From assembly GCF_002959755.1 (NCBI RefSeq), contig NZ_PPCW01000005.1, positions 243,501-307,500 on the forward strand: DNA of 64,000 bases, read 5' to 3'. This document shows, in pieces, positions 33,934-41,300 of this stretch. Under the pieces are notes generated by a model. It was not told the origin of the DNA, did no database searches, and saw nothing but the letters and a program-made list of their open reading frames with translations. The stretch's first letter is position 1. Every line of letters starts with the position of its first letter. This DNA is from Veillonella sp. T11011-6 (GTDB lineage Bacteria > Bacillota > Negativicutes > Veillonellales > Veillonellaceae). A program made the translations under genes and the position numbers.

Positions 33934-34704
33934 ATGTCACATTATGTAGATCTAAATAGCGATTTAGGTGAAAGTTTTGGCAACTACACATTAGGCATGG
34001 ATAGTGAAGTGTTAAATCACGTCACGAGTGCTAATGTTGCCTGTGGATGGCATGCTGGGGATCCTCTCATTATGGATGCTACAGTTCGCATGTGCAAGGA
34101 AAAGGGCGTAGCCGTAGGGGCTCATCCTGGGTATCCTGATTTAATGGGCTTTGGCCGTCGAGCAATGGCAGTCAATCCTGCAGAGGCTAAAGCATATATG
34201 ATATATCAAGTTGGTGCACTACAAGCCTTCTGCGATAGTTATGGTATTACATTACAACATATGAAATTACACGGTGCTTTTTATAACACCGCATGTGTAA
34301 CTCCTGCATTGGCAGATGCTGTATTAGATGGCTTACAAGCGGTAAACCCTAATATTGCAGCTATGGTGTTGAGCGGTAGCTATATTGCAAAAGAAGCAGA
34401 GCGTCGAGGCATTCCTGTAATTCAGGAGGTATTTGCTGATCGTGGTTATACTGATGAAGGTACATTGGTACCTCGTACAGAACCTGGCGCTTTCATAAAA
34501 GACCCTCAAGAGGCTCTTGAACGAGTTCTTATGATGGTTACAGAAGGCAAGGTTGTAACAAATACAGGAAATACTATTGATATTGTAGCTGATTCTGTAT
34601 GCGTCCATGGCGATAACCCAGAAGCGATAGCTTTCACAAATTACATCCGTGAAGGCCTTACAAAAGCGGGTGTTACAGTGGCTAATTTTCAAAACCGTAA
34701 ATAG
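33934..34704 (+). CDS. pxpA: 5-oxoprolinase subunit A (LamB/YcsF family)
   Basis: 256-residue subunit of the PxpABC 5-oxoprolinase, which uses ATP to open 5-oxoproline (pyroglutamate) to L-glutamate. Family landmarks: VDLNSDLGESFG, SANVACGWHAGDP, VGAHPGYPDLMGFGRR, HMKLHGAFYN, FADRGYTDEGTLVPR and VCVHGDNPEA. The ATG at 33934 follows AGGAG; upstream in-frame ATG is too close to the site. First gene of pxpA-permease-pxpB-pxpC, the arrangement known from Bacillus ycsF-ycsG-kipI-kipA. Confidence 0.95.
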   Translation: MSHYVDLNSDLGESFGNYTLGMDSEVLNHVTSANVACGWHAGDPLIMDATVRMCKEKGVAVGAHPGYPDLMGFGRRAMAVNPAEAKAYMIYQVGALQAFCDSYGITLQHMKLHGAFYNTACVTPALADAVLDGLQAVNPNIAAMVLSGSYIAKEAERRGIPVIQEVFADRGYTDEGTLVPRTEPGAFIKDPQEALERVLMMVTEGKVVTNTGNTIDIVADSVCVHGDNPEAIAFTNYIREGLTKAGVTVANFQNRK

Positions 34705-34721
34705 TAAAACGGCCATTATAA

Positions 34722-34793
34722 AATAAGCAATACATAGCAAATACGTAATAAATAGTGAATATGTAGTAAATAGTAAATATGTAGTAAATAGTA
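34722..34793. repeat. 18-bp tandem repeat
   Basis: Four units of 18 bases: two identical (34758-34775 and 34776-34793, AATATGTAGTAAATAGTA), one with three changes (34740-34757) and one more degenerate (34722-34739). Located between pxpA and the permease gene; non-coding. Confidence 0.85.
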
Positions 34794-34836
34794 AGTACAT
34801 AATAGATCGTTAATAAATTATTGTGTGGAGGTTTTT

Positions 34837-36033
34837 ATGAAACCAATTTCAGGTAAAGCAAGTTTATCTGTCCTCTTGGGGGCAGCTTTCTTGATGGCCA
34901 CGTCCTCTATTGGGCCGGGCTTTATGTTACAAACGGCGGCATTTACGAATGATTTAAAAGCAGACTTTGCGTTTGCCATCATTGTATCTGTTATTTTTTC
35001 AATTATTGCACAGCTTAATGTGTGGACCATCATTGGCATATCTAAAATGCGCGGTCAAGATATTGCAAATAAAGTATTGCCAGGACTTGGCTATTTCGTA
35101 GCATTCTTGATTTCCCTTGGAGGCCTTGCGTTCAATATCGGCAACATTGGGGGCGCATCTATGGGCCTAAATATTGTATTTGGTATTGATACAACGACTG
35201 CAGCGGCTATCAGTGGTATCCTTGGTATTCTATTATTTGCCTCTCCAAAAATGGGTGGTGTACTAGACAACACAGCCAAAATTCTTGGTACGGTAATGCT
35301 TGTATTAATTGGTTATGTGGCGTTTTCTACAAATCCGCCAGTGGCTGAAGCGGCTACTCATGCGGTGGCACCGACGCATTATCCATGGCTTGCAACTATT
35401 ACCCTTATCGGTGGTACCGTAGGTGGTTACATTACATTCTCTGGCGGTCACCGCCTTATTGATGCAGGTATTACTGGTCAAGAACATTTGAAAGATGTAC
35501 GTCGTGCAGCCTTCATGGGTATGTCCGTAGACGCGGTAGTTCGTATATTGCTATTCTTAGCCGTTCTGGGCGTTGTGTCTATGGGCTATGCACTAGATCC
35601 TAAAGATCCGGCTGGTTCTGCATTCCTTCTTGGTGCTGGTGAAATCGGCCATAAATTATTCGGTATCGTATTCTTCTGCGCAGCCTTAACATCTGTAGTA
35701 GGTGCAGCGTACACATCCGTGTCCTTCTTAAAAACATTATTCAAAGTAGTAGAAAGAAATGAAAAATTGACTATTATGACATTCATCTTCGTTTCTACAT
35801 GTATTTTGATCTTCATTGGTAAACCAGCATCCTTGTTGATTTTGGCTGGCTCCGTAAACGGTTTAATCTTGCCGATTACATTGGCAGTAATGCTCTTTGC
35901 TACTCATAAATCTGAAATCGTAGGAGACTACAAACATAATAAACTGTTATACTATACAGGATGGATTGTAGTACTTGTAACAGCTTACATCGGCGTTACA
36001 TCCTTACAAGGCATTGCTAAATTACTTGGTTAA
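34837..36033 (+). CDS. NRAMP-related permease (YcsG type)
   Basis: 398-residue membrane protein with about 11 helices, related to NRAMP metal transporters and to Bacillus YcsG. The helix-1 region reads SSIGPGFMLQTAAFTND: it keeps GPG but not the DPGN metal-binding motif, and the helix-6 region (GGTVGGYITFSGGHRLID) lacks the MPH motif. It is therefore unlikely to carry Mn2+/Fe2+ in the NRAMP way. Placed inside the 5-oxoprolinase operon, it may import 5-oxoproline or a related amino acid (inference). The ATG at 34837 follows GGAGG. Confidence 0.82.
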   Translation: MKPISGKASLSVLLGAAFLMATSSIGPGFMLQTAAFTNDLKADFAFAIIVSVIFSIIAQLNVWTIIGISKMRGQDIANKVLPGLGYFVAFLISLGGLAFNIGNIGGASMGLNIVFGIDTTTAAAISGILGILLFASPKMGGVLDNTAKILGTVMLVLIGYVAFSTNPPVAEAATHAVAPTHYPWLATITLIGGTVGGYITFSGGHRLIDAGITGQEHLKDVRRAAFMGMSVDAVVRILLFLAVLGVVSMGYALDPKDPAGSAFLLGAGEIGHKLFGIVFFCAALTSVVGAAYTSVSFLKTLFKVVERNEKLTIMTFIFVSTCILIFIGKPASLLILAGSVNGLILPITLAVMLFATHKSEIVGDYKHNKLLYYTGWIVVLVTAYIGVTSLQGIAKLLG

Positions 36034-36045
36034 TTTGATAATTAT

Positions 36046-36085
36046 GAAAGTACCATTATTTTCGTTTGAAGGTAATGGTTCTTTC
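36046..36085 (+). other. Hairpin between the permease gene and pxpB
   Basis: GAAAGTACCATTA pairs with TAATGGTTCTTTC with one mismatch, followed by TGGTTTT. It is a possible partial terminator or mRNA-processing hairpin inside the operon. Confidence 0.45.
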
Positions 36086-36107
36086 TGGTTTTAGGAAGGA
36101 GATACCT

Positions 36108-36848
36108 ATGAAACCTATAATTTCACCTATAGGGGATTGCGCTATCTCTATTGATTTTGGTCAAGTCATCGATCCAAAGATTAATCGACATATTCGTCAA
36201 ACGATAGAGCGAATTCAAGAGCTGAATCTAGAGGGTATTATTGAATTAGTACCTACCTATTGTGCATTGCTTTTGCAATATGATGCTATGCTATACTCCT
36301 ATGCAGAATTGTGTAAGATCATTGAGCCTACATTGGAGCAGACTGTAACAGATAATGCTAATGAACTTGTTACCGTCGTTGAAATTCCTACCGTGTACGG
36401 TGGTGAGTTTGGTCCAGACCTTGGTTTTGTAGCTTCTCATAATAATCTAACTGAAGATGAGGTTGTAGCCATTCATAGTGGTACTGATTACTTGGTATAT
36501 ATGCTTGGCTTCATTCCTGGTTTTACCTATTTGGGCGGCATGGATCCACGTATTGCAACACCTCGTTTGTCCTCACCAAGAACATTGATACCTGCAGGTT
36601 CTGTAGGCATTGCAGGGGAACAAACTGGCACGTATCCATCCGACTCTCCAGGGGGCTGGCAAATCATTGGCCGTACACCGGTAACCATGTATGACATGTC
36701 CAAGAAACAAGCGGCGCTATTGAGTGCTGGCGACTATGTGCGCTATGTGCCGATAGCTGAAGTGGAATATAATCGTATTAAAGCATTGGGGGCGGACTAT
36801 GCGCCATCCATGTATGAAGTAGAGGTAGGTGAGTTGCGTGGCTATTAA
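36108..36848 (+). CDS. pxpB: 5-oxoprolinase subunit B (KipI family)
   Basis: 246-residue subunit of PxpABC. Recognisable segments are ISPIGDCAISIDFG, VEIPTVYGGEFGPDL, HSGTDYLVYMLGFIPGFTYLGGMDPRIATPR (the KipI/allophanate hydrolase subunit 1 signature) and IPAGSVGIAGEQTGTYPSDSPGGWQIIGRTP. In Bacillus the homologue KipI also inhibits the KinA sensor kinase. The ATG at 36108 follows AAGGAG. Its end overlaps the start of pxpC. Confidence 0.95.
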   Translation: MKPIISPIGDCAISIDFGQVIDPKINRHIRQTIERIQELNLEGIIELVPTYCALLLQYDAMLYSYAELCKIIEPTLEQTVTDNANELVTVVEIPTVYGGEFGPDLGFVASHNNLTEDEVVAIHSGTDYLVYMLGFIPGFTYLGGMDPRIATPRLSSPRTLIPAGSVGIAGEQTGTYPSDSPGGWQIIGRTPVTMYDMSKKQAALLSAGDYVRYVPIAEVEYNRIKALGADYAPSMYEVEVGELRGY

Positions 36849-37872
36849 TGAGTTTAATAAATCATCTATCTACGTAAATGCACCTGGTATGTACACTACC
36901 ATTCAAGATAAAGGTCGCGTTGGGTTCCAACAATATGGTATGCCTGTAGCCGGTCCTATGGATAGTGAAAGCTATCTCTTGGGGCAAGCGCTGGTAGGTA
37001 ATGTAGAAATGGCAGGTGCCTTAGAGTGCACATTGCTGCCGCCTACACTCACCGTGAAAGGCTCATGTATCGTTGCTTTCACAGGAGCCGATATGGAACC
37101 AACCATCAATAGTGTACGAGTACCGAGATATATTCCATTTGTATGTCACGACGGCGATGTCATTTCCGGCGGTTTTAGCCAATGTGGCGTGCGCATGTAC
37201 ATTTCTTTCTCTGGAGGTATCGACGTGCCAAGCATCAATGGCAGTGTATCGACCCATACAAAGGCGAAAATTGGGGGCCTTGAGGGGCGACCATTACAAA
37301 AGGGCGATGAACTTGGCATCAAAGCGTTCACCAGAGATGAAGTGTATGTATGCGATTATCGTGGTGAAGGGCATACTCTATTCAATACTGCCTTATATAA
37401 CCGTGGGGGCCGTGAATGTCATGAACCGTTACGCGTTGTATTAGGTGATCAGGCAAAACATTTCACCGAGAAGGGAATCAAGACCTTTAGTGATAATATC
37501 TATACACTGACTGTAGAATGTGACCGTATGGGTTTCCGCTTAGATGGTCCTGAAATTGAACACGTAGACAGTGCAGATATTATTTCTGATGGTGCCGTAT
37601 TTGGTTCTATCCAAGTGCCATCGAATGGTCATCCCATTGTCCTCATGGCAGATCGCCAAACAACAGGGGGCTATACAAAAATAGGCACTATCATTACCGC
37701 GGACCTACCTCGGCTTAGCCAATTGCCGGTAGGGGATGGGATTAACTTTAATATCGTATCTATTGACGAAGCGCAAGATATATACCGAGCGTATATGGAT
37801 CGATTACAGAAGCGTATCGAATTAGCACATGAACAAAGTGCTTATGTATTTAAATTAAATAATGTCATATAA
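36829..37872 (+). CDS. pxpC: 5-oxoprolinase subunit C (KipA/allophanate hydrolase subunit 2 family)
   Basis: 347 residues. Family landmarks: IYVNAPGMYTTIQDKGRVGFQQYGMPVAGPMDSESYLLGQALVGN, a FTGADMEPTINSV region, YISFSGGIDVPSINGSVST and DRMGFRLDGP, ending with the typical ADRQTTGGYTKIGTI. No ATG is available near the start; GTG at 36829 (used here) or GTG at 36838 are the candidates, both inside the end of pxpB. The overlap implies coupled translation. With pxpA and pxpB it forms the ATP-dependent 5-oxoprolinase complex. Confidence 0.93.
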   Translation: MSCVAINEFNKSSIYVNAPGMYTTIQDKGRVGFQQYGMPVAGPMDSESYLLGQALVGNVEMAGALECTLLPPTLTVKGSCIVAFTGADMEPTINSVRVPRYIPFVCHDGDVISGGFSQCGVRMYISFSGGIDVPSINGSVSTHTKAKIGGLEGRPLQKGDELGIKAFTRDEVYVCDYRGEGHTLFNTALYNRGGRECHEPLRVVLGDQAKHFTEKGIKTFSDNIYTLTVECDRMGFRLDGPEIEHVDSADIISDGAVFGSIQVPSNGHPIVLMADRQTTGGYTKIGTIITADLPRLSQLPVGDGINFNIVSIDEAQDIYRAYMDRLQKRIELAHEQSAYVFKLNNVI

Positions 37873-37874
37873 AA

Positions 37875-37920
37875 AATAACGTCTAAAGAGATTATTCTTT
37901 AGACGTTATTTTTGTTTTTG
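37875..37920 (+). terminator. Terminator of the pxp operon
   Basis: AATAACGTCTAAAGA pairs with TCTTTAGACGTTATT around a short loop, then TTTTGTTTTTG. Confidence 0.9.
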
Positions 37921-38337
37921 GCTGCCAATTTATCTCAATTTGAGTGAAATGCTAATTTATAAAAATTTAATGAAATATAGTGCTGTAAAACGGGTGGGGT
38001 TATTAGAGTGTAGCTATATAAGGCGTTTTGACAATTATTTTTATAATTTATCAATTATATTTATATGGAAAAAGTTAAAATGTGAGTTTAAATTCATCTT
38101 CTCTTCTAAATTATGGTATAAAATCACCCCAATTATTAGGTTTTGTTTTATAAGGGGTTTAAAGAACTCCCGTTATTGCTGTATTTGCAATAGCTATTCC
38201 AAAAATGAAATATTAGTGAAAAGGGGTTGCAAGCATATCGAAAAATTTGGTATACTAACTATATCGAAAAACTTGAAATTGAGATTATTTGTTATATAGA
38301 AGTTTGAGAGCTTTATAGTAGTTTAAAGGAGAAATGA
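37921..38337 (+). promoter_or_regulatory. Upstream region of the first adhesin with two promoters and paired motif
   Basis: About 420 AT-rich bases. P1: TTGCAA (38227-38232), 18 bases, TATACT (38251-38256) with a TGG extension. P2: TTGAAA (38273-38278), 16 bases, TATAGA (38295-38300). The motif ATATCGAAAAA occurs twice, at 38235 and 38261, 26 bases apart: once in the P1 spacer and once at its expected start site, just upstream of the P2 -35. The rest (37921-38220) shows no convincing gene; its open frame lacks a ribosome binding site and codon character. Confidence 0.55.
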
Positions 38338-41300
38338 ATGAACAAGATTTTTAAAGTGGTTTGGAACAAATCCAAAAATTGCTACGTAGTAGTATCTGAA
38401 TTCGCTAAAAACAATAGCGGTAAAAAGAAAATTGTTGTGGCTGGTATCTTTGCAGCATTAGCTATGACTAATGCTAATGTAGCATTGGCTGTAAACGAGG
38501 TGCCTACATCTACTGGTGGTGCATCTGTAGCTTTTGGTGATAGTGCTACTGTTACAGGTGCCAATGCAGTCGGTTTAGGTAACAGTGCTAGTGTTACAGG
38601 TGTAAATGCAGTTGCTTTAGGTACAAATGTAAAAGCTACTACTAGTGATGCTGTTGTAATTGGTACTGCTGCAAAAGCAGAGACTGCTGCTGGTGGGGTT
38701 GCTATTGGTCAAAATGCTTATTCAAAAGGTCTATATAGTAATACACCAAGTGTTGCTGTAGGTAAAAATTCAATTGCAAATGGTGGTACTGCGATTGCTA
38801 TTGGTACTAGTGCGACGGTAAACGAAGCTGGTACTAATTTTTCACAAGGTATTGCCATTGGCGGTGGTGCATTACCGGGGCAAGGGGCTACCGTTGTAGG
38901 TGATCAAGCTATTGCTATTGGTGGTAATACTAAAGCCCTTGGTCACTCCTCCATCGTTATTGGTGGTGACGATGCTGATAGAATGACGTCTACTAAAGCA
39001 GTTTATACTGATATTAATACAGGTAAAGCTACTGTCGCTACTGTTTCTGATGCTGTTAAAGCTTTAACAGGGTATGAAATTAAGTGGAGGGATTATAATA
39101 ATGCTACAGCAGACCATATCGGTATCACAGTGGGTACTAAGGGGCAATCTGGTAATGCTGGTATTGCTATTGGTACGGGCGCTGATTCTAAAAACCGTAT
39201 CGCCGGCGCTTTAAACGGTGTTAATACAAGTGCTGCCGATAATAATTCTGTAACAAATGCCATCGCTATTGGTACAGGTGCGAAAGCGAATCGTGATAAC
39301 TCTGTTGCTTTAGGTGGTGGTTCTACTACAGATAACCCAGGTACTAAACAAACTAGCTATACATTGCCAACAGGTGTTAAAGCAAAGTGGTCTGGTGGTG
39401 AATCAACTTTAGAAGGTGATATTGTTTCCTTCGGTGCTGCAGGATATGAACGTCAGTTGAAAAACGTGGCTCCTGGTGAAGTAAGTGCTACTTCTACGGA
39501 CGCGATCAATGGTTCTCAATTAGCTGCTATCGCAGATCAAATTGCACATAAATATGTGTCTATTAATTCTGATGATACTCCTAATAAAGACAACACTGGT
39601 GCAAAAGCTAATAACTCTATTGCGATCGGTCCAAACGCATCTACAGATACGGCTGCAACAAGCTCTGTAGCTATTGGTGATGGTGCTAATACAACAGGTC
39701 GATCTACAGTTGCATTGGGGTTATCAGCACAAGCTGCATCGGCAAATGCTACAGCGTTAGGTGCTAACTCCATTGCAGCCGAGGATGATACTGTGGCAGT
39801 TGGGCATGGTGCTAAGGCAACAGAGGGCAATGCCAGTGCTTTGGGGGCTGATGCGATAGCTTCCAATATTGAATCTACTGCAATTGGTCATGGTACTGCT
39901 GCATCTGGTGCATCCTCTACTGCATTGGGATCTAGGGCAAAGGCCGCTGGAACTGCAGGTGTTGGTATCGGTATGTTAGCCAATGCAACTAAAGATTATA
40001 GTATTGCTATTGGCGGAGAAAGCTCTTCCACTGCAGATAACAGTATTGCTATTGGTAGAAAAAGCTCAGTATCAGAGAATGATGGTATTGCTATCGGTAC
40101 TAGATCTAACGCAAGTGCAGTTAAATCGATTGCTATTGGTGATGGTGCTAGTGCTACAACTGCTGATGGTGTTGCGATTGGCTCTAAATCTGTGGCAAGT
40201 ACTGCGGCAGGTGTAGCGGGTTATAATGCTAATACTGGTCGTACTGATACATATGCTAACTTAACTGGTGCAACTTTAACATCTACATTAGGTGGTGTTG
40301 CAGTAGGTACAACAAATCAAACTCGTCAAATCAACTATGTTGCTGCTGGTACGGCTGATACAGATGCAGTCAACGTAGCACAATTGAAGAGTGTAAACCT
40401 TGCTTTCACAGGCGACACTGGTTCTGGTGACGTAAACCTTGCTAACAGTAAATTAGCTGTAAATGGTGACGATACATATATTACAACTACAGCTAATGGT
40501 AAGAAAATTACAATTGCTGGTAAAAAGCAAGATATTACTGTTGCGAATGGTACAGCTACAGCAACTCCAGGTATGGCAGATTCTGCTAACGTGGCTGATG
40601 CAATTAATAAGGCTATCGATCAAAATAAATACGGATGGAACCTTTCTGCTAATGGTGAAGCAACACCAGAAGCAATTGAAAAAGGTAACACTGTAGATTT
40701 CTCTGGCGACGACAATATTACGGTTGCTAGAAACAATAAAAATATTTCTGTATCTTTGAAGAAAAATCTTACTGGCTTGAACAGTGCATCTTTCAACAAT
40801 GCTGCAGGCAATCCAACTGTAAAAATTGATGGCGACAAAGGTATCAATGCAGGCGACATGAAAGTTACTAACGTAGCTGATGGCGTAGCTGATAAAGATG
40901 CTGTCAATGTATCTCAATTGAAGAAAACAGATGATAAAGCAGAAGCTAACAAAGCTGCTATTGCTCGTAACATCTCCTTAGGTGGTAACACTGGTTCCAC
41001 AATGGAAAAATCCTTGAGCACAGGCGATGTGAAATTCAATGTTAAAGGTGCTAATGGCCTTACTACAGTAGCAGCTGGTGAAGATGTAACTGTTCAGCTT
41101 GATGATGCTACTAAAGATAAAATTGACAATGCTGCTGACAAAGATTTGAGCAATTTGAATCCTGCAGGTGAGCAAAAGGTTAAAGATTTAGCTGCTTGGA
41201 AAGTAGTTGCTAACAGTGGTACTGCTGAAGATGTTAAAGGCGGTGACACAGTTAAATTCATCAATGGTGATAACGTTGAAATCACTCAAGCAGGTAAAGA

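Noticed and set aside
34333..34800. 155-codon minus-strand frame with YLLFTTYLLFTTY repeats
   Set aside because: It is produced by the 18-bp tandem repeat plus the antisense of pxpA; no ribosome binding site.
37940..38299. 119-codon open frame upstream of the first adhesin
   Set aside because: Very AT-rich, rich in Cys, Tyr, Phe and Lys without domain character, no ribosome binding site, and it overlaps both adhesin promoters and the TATCGAAAA motifs.
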